DNA from: Streptomyces sp. V3I8
Lineage (GTDB): Bacteria; Actinomycetota; Actinomycetes; Streptomycetales; Streptomycetaceae
Assembly (NCBI RefSeq): GCF_030817535.1
Contig: NZ_JAUSZL010000002.1
Span: 8,060,001 to 8,124,000, forward strand
Direction: 5' to 3'
DNA: 64,000 nucleotides
Positions 35,863 through 44,220 of the stretch are shown here, piece after piece (position 1 is the first letter of the stretch; each line of letters opens with the position of its first letter). The notes under the pieces are model-generated. The model was given only the letters and a program-made list of their open reading frames with translations, was not told where the DNA came from and did not search any database. Both the position numbers and the translations under genes were made by a program.

Positions 35863-36620
35863 CGCGGTGTCTCCTGCTGTGCTGCGCCCTGCACGCTGTC
35901 GAGCAGGCTCCACAGGACGTCGCACTTGAACGACAGGGCTGCCAGCGCCCGGTCCTGCTGTTCGCGGGTCACCGCCCACTCCTTCACCCAGGACAGCGCC
36001 TCGCTTCCGTCGCGGCGTCCTTGGGGGACGCGGCTGTGGAAGTAGGACAGGCCCCCCGAGTCGATCCAGGGGTAGTGCAGCGGGAAGGTCTCCAGGCGGG
36101 TCAGCATGATCGAGGGCGCGCACAGCTCGGTCAGGGACGAGGCCACCGCTTCGAGCGCGCTGTTGTTGCGGCAGAAGTTGACGTAACCGTCGACGGCCAG
36201 CCGGACCCCGGGCAGCAGGTGCCGGTGTGCCGACAGGTCGCGCCGGTCGAGCCCGACCGCTTCGCCGAGCCGCAGCCACCTTTCGATGCCGCCCTCCCGG
36301 TCGCCCGTCCCGTCGTGGTCCTGGATGCGCCGCAGCCAGGAGCGGCGCTGGGCGGGGAGCTGGAGTTTGGCCAGGATGTAGGCGTCCTTGACGGGGATGT
36401 TGCACTGGTAGTAGAAGCGGTTCGCGACCCACAGCCGCAGTTCGCCGGGGCTCAGCGCACCCCGGTGCATGCGCTGGTTGAAGGGGTGGCGGTCGTGGTA
36501 GCGGGCGGTGGCCAGCTCACGCAGCCGGGCCTCCAGTCGCTCCTCGTCCCATGGGCTGTCGTCCGTCCCGTTCGCATGCGGTGGAACGGGGACTGCGGTC
36601 CGGAAAACGGTCGTGGTCAC
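35859..36620 (-). CDS. pqqC: Pyrroloquinoline quinone synthase PqqC
   Basis: 253 aa from GTG at 36620, overlapping the pqqB stop (GTGA). Helical TENA/PqqC fold: RYHDRHPFNQRMHRGALSPG, LWVANRFYYQCNIPVKDAYI, IQDHDGTGDREGGIERWLRL, and SLTELCAPSIMLTRLETFPL. It performs the last oxygen-dependent ring closure and oxidation to PQQ. The His, Tyr and Arg residues of the active-site pocket seem to be present. No domain is fused (some bacteria have PqqCD fusions); here pqqD is a separate overlapping gene. Confidence 0.93.
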   Translation of the reverse strand: MTTTVFRTAVPVPPHANGTDDSPWDEERLEARLRELATARYHDRHPFNQRMHRGALSPGELRLWVANRFYYQCNIPVKDAYILAKLQLPAQRRSWLRRIQDHDGTGDREGGIERWLRLGEAVGLDRRDLSAHRHLLPGVRLAVDGYVNFCRNNSALEAVASSLTELCAPSIMLTRLETFPLHYPWIDSGGLSYFHSRVPQGRRDGSEALSWVKEWAVTREQQDRALAALSFKCDVLWSLLDSVQGAAQQETPR

Positions 36621-37516
36621 AGGTGCACCACCATCTTCTCCTCGGCCACGCGCAGGCCGAGGCCGGCGAGCCGTTCGTGGGCGGGGTCGCCGGGGTCGAC
36701 CAGCGGGTTGGTGTTGTTGAGGTGGGTGTAGAGGACCTGCGCCCCGGCCCGGTGGAGGCGTTCGGCGGTGCCGCCGGAACCCTCGACGGGCAGGTGTCCC
36801 ATCCCGGTGGCCGTGCGCCGTGAGACACCGGTGCGGCGCGGTTCGTCCTCGTCGAGGAAGGTGCCGTCGAGAAGCACGCAGTCGGCTCCGGCGATCTCGG
36901 CGTCCAGGGGGTCGCTCCAGGCGGCCAGTGCCGGTGCGTACAGAGCGCTTGTGTCCGTGCCGGGGTCGCGCACCTTGAGTGCCGTGGTCCAGGCGGGGTG
37001 CGCGGGTTCGTCGGCCGCGTACCGGGGGCGCTTGGCCGACAGCGGCAGGGCGCTCACCTCCAGTCCCGCGATCTCGGCCGGCTGTCCGGCGCCGGTGAGC
37101 GGCAGGTCGTGCCAGGTGAGCGTGGTGTAGGGGGAAAGGATGCCGGTGAGGGGCAGCCGGGTGGTCAGGGCCTTGCGTACGGGTCGGGTGCACCAGACGT
37201 CGATGCGTGCGGCCTCCCGCAGGCGCAGCAGCCCGAGGGTGTGGTCCAGTTCCGCGTCGGTGAGGACGACCCGGATCACGGGCGTGCGTTCCTGCCCCGC
37301 CCCGGGCCGCAGGGCGGGCCGGCCTTCGAGCTGTTCGGCGACGTCCGGTGTGGCGTTGGCGAGGAACCAGGCGCCCGGGTCCTGGCCGTGGACGGCCAGG
37401 CTGTCGTGGAGACGGCGGCGGGAAGGGTGCCGGCGTGCCCCGGCGCAGCCGGGGCACGCGCAGTTCCACTGGGGAAGGCCGCCGCCGGCTGCTGTCCCCA
37501 GGATGCGCAGCAGCAC
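36617..37516 (-). CDS. pqqB: PQQ biosynthesis protein PqqB
   Basis: 299 aa from GTG at 37516, 9 bases after pqqA. Metallo-beta-lactamase fold: LLRILGTAAGGGLPQWNCAC at the N-terminus, VVLTDAELDHTLGLLRLREA, DCVLLDGTFLDEDE, and the late VLYTHLNNTNPLVDP. CACPGC with neighbouring Cys is the family's structural zinc site. PqqB hydroxylates the crosslinked Glu-Tyr intermediate. Its stop overlaps the pqqC start. Confidence 0.93.
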   Translation of the reverse strand: MLLRILGTAAGGGLPQWNCACPGCAGARRHPSRRRLHDSLAVHGQDPGAWFLANATPDVAEQLEGRPALRPGAGQERTPVIRVVLTDAELDHTLGLLRLREAARIDVWCTRPVRKALTTRLPLTGILSPYTTLTWHDLPLTGAGQPAEIAGLEVSALPLSAKRPRYAADEPAHPAWTTALKVRDPGTDTSALYAPALAAWSDPLDAEIAGADCVLLDGTFLDEDEPRRTGVSRRTATGMGHLPVEGSGGTAERLHRAGAQVLYTHLNNTNPLVDPGDPAHERLAGLGLRVAEEKMVVHL

Positions 37517-37525
37517 GGCGGTCGC

Positions 37526-37657
37526 CTACTTCTCGCGCAGCAGGTAGGCGGTGACTTCCAGGGCGGTGTCGACCACCGTGAAGTCGGGGGTCTGCCAGTT
37601 GCCGCCGGTCTGCGCGGGCGCCTGGTCCCGGTGCTGCGTCTGCGGTTCGTTGTTCAT
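37526..37657 (-). CDS. pqqA: PQQ precursor peptide PqqA
   Basis: 43 aa from ATG at 37657; an in-frame ATG 18 bases further up has no ribosome site. The core reads WQTPDFTVVDTALEVTAYLL, with the PQQ-forming residues Glu34 and Tyr38 in the invariant E-x3-Y spacing. The leader is Gln/Ala-rich and longer than in many proteobacteria. PqqE links Glu34 to Tyr38 and proteases then free the pair. No PqqF/PqqG-type protease is encoded near. Confidence 0.93.
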   Translation of the reverse strand: MNNEPQTQHRDQAPAQTGGNWQTPDFTVVDTALEVTAYLLREK

Positions 37658-37752
37658 GACGGCCTTGCCTTTCATGGTGGGTGAGGAACAGGCCGCGGGT
37701 TTCGGGCCCCGCGCGGCCCTGTGACCGCCGCCCGGCGGGCGACAGCCACAGG

Positions 37753-38745
37753 TCACTTGCAGAACGGCTTCCTGCCCATGGCCGACTCGATGCCGCCGAG
37801 GATCAGCTTCTGGAACTCGGCGGCTCCGGGGAAGGAACCGTCGGTGCTGAAGTCCTTGGCGTCGTGCCCGAGGGTGGTGAGCCAGGCGCGCCCGCCGTCG
37901 TAGTACTGGCACCAGGCGACCGGGTGGTCGTCCCCGTGCCCGGGGTGGTGGTAGTTGCCCCTGACGCCTTGGGAGAGGGTGCTCTCGTCGACCTCGGCGA
38001 GGACGCGGACCCGGGTCGGGGCGGGGACGAGGTTGTACCACTCGTCGGAGAAGTCCCACCTGGACGGCAGCGACTTGGTGGAGACGTCCCTGCGGTTCAC
38101 GGTGCGGACCGTGCCGGGCTGGGCGGGACCGTGGTCGTAGAAGTTGGCGTTGCCGAGCAGGCCCTCGTACCAGGGCCAGTTGTACTCGGTGCCGAAGGCG
38201 TTGTGGACGCCGACGAAACCGCCGCCGCCGCGTATGTACTGCCGCAGCGACGTCTGCGCCCCGTCGTCGAGGGCGTCACGGCTGGTGGAGTAGAAGATGA
38301 CGGCGTTGTACTTGAACAGGGCCGCAGGGGAAGACAGTTGGGAGACGTCCTCGGTGTGGTCGACCTGGAAGCCGTGGTCGGCGCCCATCTTGACGACGGC
38401 CTTCTGTACGGCGTTGGCGTCGCTGAGCGGAGGGTTTGTCCCGGGCGCCAGCGCGGGGCCGAGGTTGGCGTGGCGGGGGCCGGCGGTACGGGTGTACAGC
38501 AGGACCTTGAAGCCCTTGGAGGTGTCGAAGTTGCCCCAGTCGTGGTAGCAGCGCGCGTCCACGCCGCGGCACACGCCGTGGTCGGGGTCGCCGAGCTGCT
38601 GGGCTCCCTGGCCGGCACGTCCCTGGGCCACGCTGATCGTGCCGGTCGCCACCAGGGCGACCGTGACGCCGAGCGTGCCGACGACGCTGGTGAGGGCGGC
38701 GGCGAGAGGCCGGACGCGGCGTCCTTGTCCGGGTGTTGTCGTCAT
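37753..38745 (-). CDS. ThuA-like domain protein, membrane-anchored or secreted
   Basis: 330 aa from ATG at 38745. One N-terminal hydrophobic segment (LAAALTSVVGTLGVTVALVA) acts as signal or anchor. The rest is a ThuA/glutamine-amidotransferase-like fold: FKVLLYTRTAGPRHANLGPA, FQVDHTEDVSQLSSPAALFK, YNAVIFYSTSRDALDDG, GGFVGVHNAFGTEYNWPWYE, and a late AWCQYYDGGRAWLTTLGHDA. ThuA proteins are linked to trehalose and other sugar use; the biochemical role is unclear. It lies between the quinoprotein dehydrogenase and pqqA on the same strand (gaps of 100 and 95 bases), so it is likely part of the same expression unit. Confidence 0.8.
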   Translation of the reverse strand: MTTTPGQGRRVRPLAAALTSVVGTLGVTVALVATGTISVAQGRAGQGAQQLGDPDHGVCRGVDARCYHDWGNFDTSKGFKVLLYTRTAGPRHANLGPALAPGTNPPLSDANAVQKAVVKMGADHGFQVDHTEDVSQLSSPAALFKYNAVIFYSTSRDALDDGAQTSLRQYIRGGGGFVGVHNAFGTEYNWPWYEGLLGNANFYDHGPAQPGTVRTVNRRDVSTKSLPSRWDFSDEWYNLVPAPTRVRVLAEVDESTLSQGVRGNYHHPGHGDDHPVAWCQYYDGGRAWLTTLGHDAKDFSTDGSFPGAAEFQKLILGGIESAMGRKPFCK

Positions 38746-38845
38746 GCGGCAGTCCTCGCGATGTGTGTCCGGTGTGATGGTGTCCGGTGTGGTGACGCCA
38801 GGAGGGCAGACGTGCCGTCCAGGCTGAAGCGTGTGGAGTGAATCG

Positions 38846-40993
38846 TTACTTCACGACGACTTTGCCGGTGTTCTGCGGGGCGATCGGGTCGTTGTAGAAG
38901 TACTCGCCGGGGGTGTCGAAGGTGTGGCTGTGGGACTGCCCCGGCATGAGGAGGCCGGTGTCGAACTCGGCCTCGAAGAAGGAGACCGCGCCGTGCGCGG
39001 CCTTGTTGTCGGCCGGGTTGGCGAACGTGACGGCGGTGCCCCTGGTGATGCTCAGGTGCTGCGGTGACATGGCGTTCTGCGCCACGAGGTTCTCAGTGGT
39101 GCCCGGCGCGTTCTTCGCGCTGTCCCAGACGCGGCCCAGGGTGACGGTGTTCCCGGCGGTGTCGCCGGTGACGGCGGCGGCACGGACCTGGTTGCGTCTG
39201 GACGGCGGTGTGGGCGCCGGGGCGGGCCCGACGTTCCCGCCCAGCCTGAAGGCCCACAGGTGGTCCCCCTTGGGAATGTCCGGGTAGGGCAGTCCGTTCC
39301 CGCCGGCGAGTACGGCGACGTACTGCTCGCCGTCGATCTCGTAGGTCAGCGGGCTGGTGTTGACACCCGCGCCGCACTGCCAGGTCCACAGCTCGGTGCC
39401 GTCGCGGTCGTCGAGGGCCGTGAGTACGCCGTCGGGGCGGCCCTGGAAGAGCACGCCGCCCGCGGTGCTGAGGATGCCGTTGCCGTGGGCGAGGGACCAG
39501 TCGCCCTCCTGGCGCCAGGCGACGGTGTTGGTGCGGGGGTCGACCGCGGCCAGGCCCCCGGCGAAGTACTCGCCGAGCGGGCGGGCGGTGTTGACCCGGC
39601 CGCCGTGGGTGTTGGAGTAGGCGGAGTTGATGAGGCCGTAGCCCACGTAGACGAGGCCGGTGCGGTGACTGAAGGAGGGGAAGGACCAGTCGGCGCCGCC
39701 GCCCGCGCCGGGGTAGAGGATGGTGGGGCGGTCCCAGTGCACCTCGAAGAGGCCGCCGGTGGCGTAGAAGGGCACGGGCCGGGTGGCCTTGTCGATGCGG
39801 GGTTCGCTCTCGACGAAGGGCTCTCCGCCGGGGAAGGGCTGGGTGGGCGCGGTCTTCTGTGCCTCGTGCTGCGGTACGGGCCGCTCCTCCATGCCGTGCA
39901 CGGGCCTGCCCGTCGCGCGGTCGAGGAAGTAGTACATGCCCGTCTTGCTGCCGTAGACGACGACCCGGTGCTTCTTCCCCTTGATCAGGATGTCGGCGAG
40001 GACGGGGGACATGACGTTGTCGTAGTCCCAGATGTCGTGGTGGACGGACTGGAAGTGCCAGCGCCGCCGGCCGGTCTTGGCGTCCATGGCGACGATGCAG
40101 TTGGCGAAGAGGTTGTCGCCGCCGCGGGTGGAACCGTCGGTGCGGGGATACGGGTTGCCGAACGTCCAGTAGACGAGGCCGAGTTCGGGGTCGACGGCGG
40201 GGTGGATCCAGCACACCGCGCCGCCGGTCTTCCAGGAGTCGCCCTCCCAGGTGTCGTGTCCGTACTCGCCGGGGCCGGGGGTTCCCCAGAAGACCCAGGC
40301 GACCTCGCCGGTCGCGGCGTCGAGGGCGTAGGCGCGTCCCCGGGCGCCGGCGGTGCTGCCCTGGGTGCCGATGTAGACGAGTCCGTCCCAGTGGACGGGG
40401 GCTCCGGCAAGGCCGCCCTTGCTGCCCCCGCACTGGCCGCCGGCGGGGTCGCAGTCCGGGTCCCCCTGGTCCTCGACCAGGAGTTCGCGGGTCCAGGCGA
40501 CGGCACCGGTCTTCTGGTCGAGGGCGTGGACCTTGTTGTCGCCGGAGATGGTGTAGGCGAGGCCCCCGCCGAGGGCGAGACCGCGCATGTTGGTGGTCTC
40601 GGCGCCGATGTTCGTCTTCCACTTCACCTTGCCGGTGCGTCCGTCGACGGCGAAGACGTTCTGCTGGGTGGTGACGAGGTAGAGGATGCCGTCCTGGGCG
40701 ATGACGGCGCACTGCTGGTGGGCGGCGGTGGAGCCGTTCTCCAGGTTGATGTGCCAGGCGCCGCCGAGCCTGCGGACGTTGCCGGCGTCGATCTTCTTCA
40801 GCGAGGAGTGGTTCTGGTTGCCGAGGTTGCCGCCGGGCTTGGGGAAGTCCTTGCCGGTGGCGGCGTGGGCCTGGGCGGGTACGGGCCGCGCCAGGGTGTC
40901 CGATGCGGCCGCCCCGGCGGTGGTGCCGTTGAGCAGGGTGACGGTGGTGGCCGTTCCGGCGGCGGTCGAGGTGAGGAAGCTGCGTCTGTCCAT
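38846..40993 (-). CDS. Secreted PQQ-dependent dehydrogenase with C-terminal cupredoxin-like domain
   Basis: 715 aa from ATG at 40993. Tat-type signal MDRRSFLTSTAAG. An eight-bladed quinoprotein propeller fills residues about 50-600: WKTNIGAETTNMRGLALGGG, YALDAATGEVAWVF, HHDIWDYDNVMSPVLADILI (PQQ-site Trp/Asp strand), and WQCGAGVNTSPLTYEIDGEQ. In place of the cytochrome c domain of quinohaemoprotein alcohol dehydrogenases, the last 95 residues look like a plastocyanin fold (GTAVTFANPADNKAAHGAVS, PGQSHSHTFDTPGEYFY), but the copper Cys position reads Asn (YFYNDPIAP). It should oxidise an alcohol or sugar outside the membrane; electron acceptor unknown. First gene of the PQQ island. Confidence 0.88.
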   Translation of the reverse strand: MDRRSFLTSTAAGTATTVTLLNGTTAGAAASDTLARPVPAQAHAATGKDFPKPGGNLGNQNHSSLKKIDAGNVRRLGGAWHINLENGSTAAHQQCAVIAQDGILYLVTTQQNVFAVDGRTGKVKWKTNIGAETTNMRGLALGGGLAYTISGDNKVHALDQKTGAVAWTRELLVEDQGDPDCDPAGGQCGGSKGGLAGAPVHWDGLVYIGTQGSTAGARGRAYALDAATGEVAWVFWGTPGPGEYGHDTWEGDSWKTGGAVCWIHPAVDPELGLVYWTFGNPYPRTDGSTRGGDNLFANCIVAMDAKTGRRRWHFQSVHHDIWDYDNVMSPVLADILIKGKKHRVVVYGSKTGMYYFLDRATGRPVHGMEERPVPQHEAQKTAPTQPFPGGEPFVESEPRIDKATRPVPFYATGGLFEVHWDRPTILYPGAGGGADWSFPSFSHRTGLVYVGYGLINSAYSNTHGGRVNTARPLGEYFAGGLAAVDPRTNTVAWRQEGDWSLAHGNGILSTAGGVLFQGRPDGVLTALDDRDGTELWTWQCGAGVNTSPLTYEIDGEQYVAVLAGGNGLPYPDIPKGDHLWAFRLGGNVGPAPAPTPPSRRNQVRAAAVTGDTAGNTVTLGRVWDSAKNAPGTTENLVAQNAMSPQHLSITRGTAVTFANPADNKAAHGAVSFFEAEFDTGLLMPGQSHSHTFDTPGEYFYNDPIAPQNTGKVVVK

Positions 40994-41139
40994 GGTCCCT
41001 CTTTCGTGACGGTGCCTGATGGACTCGTCCGTGACGGGGCTGCGGAGTTCTCACGTGGGGGAAGGGAGGAGCGGGGCGGATCATGGTCCGCTGTACGGTT
41101 CGGGCGGTCCGTACGGTGGTTGCCGATTGGCGGAAAGCC

Positions 41140-41178
41140 ACGCTAGGGATGCGCCGGTGGTGTGACAAGGGGTGTGAC
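41140..41178 (-). promoter_or_regulatory. Promoter of the quinoprotein-pqq unit with a GTCACA direct repeat
   Basis: Read on the minus strand: -35 TTGTCA (complement of 41163-41168), 17-base spacer, -10 TAGCGT (complement of 41140-41145), about 140 bases before the dehydrogenase start. GTCACA occurs twice, 12 bases apart (41173-41178 and 41161-41166), over and next to the -35 box, as an activator or repressor site would. It separates the PQQ unit from the citrate-synthase-like gene upstream. Confidence 0.5.
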
Positions 41179-41187
41179 GCGGATTGT

Positions 41188-42000
41188 TCACACGTCTTTC
41201 GGCTGGGGCAGCCGGGCCGGGAGCACGCTGCGGGGGACGGGGCCCTTGTTGCGACGGCCCTGTCCGCTCTCCTCCCAGGCGTGGGCGAGGATGCCCACGG
41301 AACGGCTGAGGACGAACAGACCGCGGGCCAGGGGCGCGGGAAAGCCCAGCTCGGCGTAGATGACGGCGGTCGCCCCGTCGATGTTCATCGGGACCGGCCG
41401 GACGCCGGCCCGGCGCTGCCGCAGAGCCGACTCGACGGCGAGGGCGGCGTGGAGGAAGTCGCCGTCGACCACGCCGTCGCTCACCGCCTGCCGCACCAGA
41501 CTCAGCAGAGGGTCGCGCCGTGGGTCGACGGGATGGAAGCGGTGTCCGAATCCGGGGAGGTAGCGGGAGCGGCTCTGCCACTCGGCCATGACGTCACGGG
41601 CCGCGTCGTCCCAGCCGAGGCCGTCGTCGTGGGCGGTACGGATGTCGGTGAGCATCTCCACGCACTGCTGGCCCGCCCCGCCGTGGGCGTCGCCGAGCAT
41701 GTTGACCCCGGTGGCGATCGCGTTGTTCAGGCCGACGCCGCAGGTCGCCGCCATACGGGCGGCGGCGATGGACGGAGCCTGCGGGCCGTGGTCGACACCG
41801 GCGACCAGCGCCGCCTCGAGCAGGGCGGATTCCGGCCGCGAGGGCATCGTGCCGCGCAGCATCAGCCAGATGACGTCGACCAGGCTCGTCCTGCCGATGA
41901 GTTCCTGGACCGGCCGGTCGCGCAGCTCGATACGGCCGGGCTCGATGTGACTGACCGCCGTGGCCCACCACAGAGCGGCCTCGCTCTGGTCGTCGGTCAT
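41188..42000 (-). CDS. Citrate-synthase-like protein, probable citryl-CoA-lyase-type enzyme
   Basis: 270 aa from ATG at 42000, overlapping the CoA-transferase stop (ATGA). Reduced citrate synthase fold: LVDVIWLMLRGTMPSRPESA, GVGLNNAIATGVNMLGDAHG with the active-site His, YLPGFGHRFHPVDPRRDPLL with the PGFGH motif, and a late GLFVLSRSVGILAHAWEE. It is about 100 residues shorter than true citrate synthases, like citryl-CoA lyases and lyase-like relatives. With the CoA-transferase gene upstream it may cleave a CoA-activated hydroxy acid. Direction and substrate are inference. Confidence 0.78.
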   Translation of the reverse strand: MTDDQSEAALWWATAVSHIEPGRIELRDRPVQELIGRTSLVDVIWLMLRGTMPSRPESALLEAALVAGVDHGPQAPSIAAARMAATCGVGLNNAIATGVNMLGDAHGGAGQQCVEMLTDIRTAHDDGLGWDDAARDVMAEWQSRSRYLPGFGHRFHPVDPRRDPLLSLVRQAVSDGVVDGDFLHAALAVESALRQRRAGVRPVPMNIDGATAVIYAELGFPAPLARGLFVLSRSVGILAHAWEESGQGRRNKGPVPRSVLPARLPQPKDV

Positions 42001-43214
42001 GAGGCGGCGGCCTCCTCGGCGGACGCGGTGGCCTCGGCGGCCGCGCCGGACCAGCGCTGCGCGAGGAGCCGGCGCTCGCTGTTGTGCTCGCCCAGCAGGG
42101 GCGGGGGGAAGGGGGGAGCGAACGCCTCTCCGTCGAACAGCACGCCGTTTCCCACCACGCGCAGCGGTTGGTCGGCACGTCCCGGGTGGCTCAGTTCGGT
42201 GACGAAGCGGCGGTGCGCCAGCTGCGGCTGCTCCAGAGCCTGAGGCACGGTGAGGACCCGGGCCGAGGGCACGCCGGCGGCGTTCAGTTCGCGTTCCCAG
42301 TCGGCGGCCGGGCGTGCGGCCAGGGCCCGGTCCAGCGCGGTGTTGAGTTCGGCCCGGTGGATCTTGCGCTGTTCCCGCTCGCCGAAGCGGGGATCGGTGA
42401 TCAGCTCGGGGACGCCCGCCAGCCGGCACAGGGCCTCGAACTGGCGTTGCTGGTTGGCGGCGATGTTCAGCGGGCCGTCCGACGCGTGGAAGGTGCCGGA
42501 CGGCGCGGCGGTCGGGTTCTGGTCCCCCAGCGGTTGCGGCGGGATGCCGCTGACCAGGTAGTTGGAGACGGCCCAGCCCATCGTGGACAGTGAGGCCTCC
42601 ATCATGGAGACGTCGAGTCTGCTGCCGGCCCCGGTGCGTTCCCGGTGCAGCAGTGCGGTGCTGATGGCGAACGCCGCCATCAGTCCGCCGGTGGTGTCGC
42701 ACACCGGGAAGCCGATGCGCTGCGGCGCGGTGTCCGGGGTGCCGGTGACGCTCATCATGCCGGTCAGGCCCTGGACGATCTGGTCGTAGGCGGGGGCGTC
42801 GCTCATCGGGCCGGTGTGCCCGAAACCGGAGATGGAGCAGTAGACGAGGCGTTCGTTGAGCTGGGCGAGGCGTTCGGCGCCGTAGCCCATCCGGTCCAGG
42901 ACACCCGCCCGGAAGTTCTCCAGCAGTACGTCGCCGCCGGTGAGCAGGTCTTCGAAGAGGGTGCGGTCGGCCGTGTCCTTGAGGTCGAGTTCGAGTGACT
43001 TCTTGCCCGCGTTCTGGGCGAGGAACGACGCGCCGACGCCGTCCCGGTTGAGCGAGGGGTCGGGGCCGAGACTGCGGGCGAGGTCTCCCTGCCCGGGGCG
43101 TTCGATCTTGACCACCTCGGCGCCCATGAGCATCAGCTGATAGCTGCAGTAGGGCCCGGCGAGCACGTTCGTGAGGTCCAGAACGCGTATTCCGTCGAGT
43201 GGGCGAACGTGCAT
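41997..43214 (-). CDS. CaiB/BaiF family (class III) CoA-transferase
   Basis: 405 aa from ATG at 43214. Family features: PLDGIRVLDLTNVLAGPYCS at the start, MGAEVVKIERPGQGDLARSL, NAGKKSLELDLKD containing the ELDLK stretch, ENFRAGVLDRMGYGAE, and YCSISGFGHTGPMSDAPAYD, where an Asp is the covalent nucleophile of the family. It moves CoA between carboxylic acids. The lyase gene overlaps its stop, so the two enzymes probably work in sequence on the same acid. Confidence 0.9.
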   Translation of the reverse strand: MHVRPLDGIRVLDLTNVLAGPYCSYQLMLMGAEVVKIERPGQGDLARSLGPDPSLNRDGVGASFLAQNAGKKSLELDLKDTADRTLFEDLLTGGDVLLENFRAGVLDRMGYGAERLAQLNERLVYCSISGFGHTGPMSDAPAYDQIVQGLTGMMSVTGTPDTAPQRIGFPVCDTTGGLMAAFAISTALLHRERTGAGSRLDVSMMEASLSTMGWAVSNYLVSGIPPQPLGDQNPTAAPSGTFHASDGPLNIAANQQRQFEALCRLAGVPELITDPRFGEREQRKIHRAELNTALDRALAARPAADWERELNAAGVPSARVLTVPQALEQPQLAHRRFVTELSHPGRADQPLRVVGNGVLFDGEAFAPPFPPPLLGEHNSERRLLAQRWSGAAAEATASAEEAAAS

Positions 43215-43267
43215 GGGGCGTCTCCTTCCAGCGGCGCCGGGTGCGGCGCCGCTGTCGGCGTACTGGT

Positions 43268-44038
43268 TTAGGTGCGCGGCCCCAAGGGGTGCTGGAAGCC
43301 CTGGTCCGCGATGCGCCCGGCCGTCTCCAGCAGATCGCCCGCGAACTGCTCGGTGACCCTTTCCGGGATGCGCGCGCTCGGACCGCTCAGGGAGAGCGAG
43401 GCGACCACCACTCCCGACTGGGTGCGGATCGGTACGGCGATGGCCGTGAGGCCGACATCGCGTTCACCGCGGCTGACCGCGTACCCGCGGGTGGCGGCCT
43501 CCTCTGCCCACAGGCGCAGCTGCTCGACGTGGGCCACTCCGTGCGGCGAGCCGGTGGCGACCCTCTGCAGCAGACCGTCGACGGCGCCGATGAGCAGCAC
43601 CTTGGAGGAGGCGCCGGCCCACAGGGGCAGCTCGTCGCCCACCCGCACCACGTGCCGCAGCGGCTGGGGGCTCTCCTGCTGGGCGACGCAGACGCGGTGG
43701 ACGTCGCGGCGGATCATGAGATTCGCCGTCTCGCCCCGCCGGTCGACCAGCTCGCGCAGCAACTTCTGTGTGTCGGGCGGCAGTTCCCAACTGGCGTGTG
43801 CCAGGTGGGCCCATCGCCACAGACCGGGGCCCGCCGTGTAGCCGCCCGGTGTCGCCCACAGCAGCCCGTACTGCTCCAGGGTCTGCACCAGGCGCACCAC
43901 CGTGGTCTTGGGCAGTCCGGTGGCGTCGACCATGTCCTTCAGGGGGACGGTGGGCTGATCCTCGGTCAGCAGCGACAGGATGTCCAGAGCGCGGCGCACA
44001 CTGCGTACACCCCCGCCCGGTCCTTGCTCCGTGTCCAC
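43268..44038 (-). CDS. IclR family transcriptional regulator
   Basis: 256 aa from GTG at 44038 with AAGGAGAG upstream. N-terminal winged helix: VRSVRRALDILSLLTEDQPT, VPLKDMVDATGLPKTTVVRL with LVQTLEQYGLL. C-terminal GAF-like effector domain with GYAVSRGERDVGLTAIAVPI and SGVVVASLSLSGPSARI. IclR proteins bind small organic acids. It sits between the CoA-transferase pair (same strand) and the divergent aldehyde dehydrogenase operon, with two inverted repeats in the shared region, so it probably controls both arms. Confidence 0.9.
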   Translation of the reverse strand: MDTEQGPGGGVRSVRRALDILSLLTEDQPTVPLKDMVDATGLPKTTVVRLVQTLEQYGLLWATPGGYTAGPGLWRWAHLAHASWELPPDTQKLLRELVDRRGETANLMIRRDVHRVCVAQQESPQPLRHVVRVGDELPLWAGASSKVLLIGAVDGLLQRVATGSPHGVAHVEQLRLWAEEAATRGYAVSRGERDVGLTAIAVPIRTQSGVVVASLSLSGPSARIPERVTEQFAGDLLETAGRIADQGFQHPLGPRT

Positions 44039-44129
44039 GTTCTCTCCTTCGTGAGTGGGCAACCGCCGCGGCCCGGTGAGTGGGCGCGGCACCTGGAGCG
44101 ACAGCTTTCACCAGCGGCGCCGTGTTGGA

Positions 44130-44142
44130 AAATCGCTGATTT
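44130..44142. promoter_or_regulatory. Inverted repeat AAATC-GCT-GATTT, candidate IclR site
   Basis: Perfect 5-base arms, 92 bases upstream of the iclR start and 110 upstream of the aldehyde dehydrogenase. It is AT-rich against a very GC-rich background. Confidence 0.4.
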
Positions 44143-44220
44143 CAACTTCCCGGCGCCGACCTATTGCCACGGCTTCTCGGCGCCCGTACGTTACACGCCA
44201 GTCCACAGAGCAGTCCATGG

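Noticed and set aside
36181..36190. A TTA codon (bldA-dependent) in pqqC
   Set aside because: The TAA on the plus strand is out of frame with pqqC; the codons there are Gly and Tyr.
39260..41146. Plus-strand frame of over 600 codons opposite the quinoprotein gene
   Set aside because: Antisense shadow of an obvious PQQ dehydrogenase; Gly/Val-rich with no signal, motif or ribosome site.
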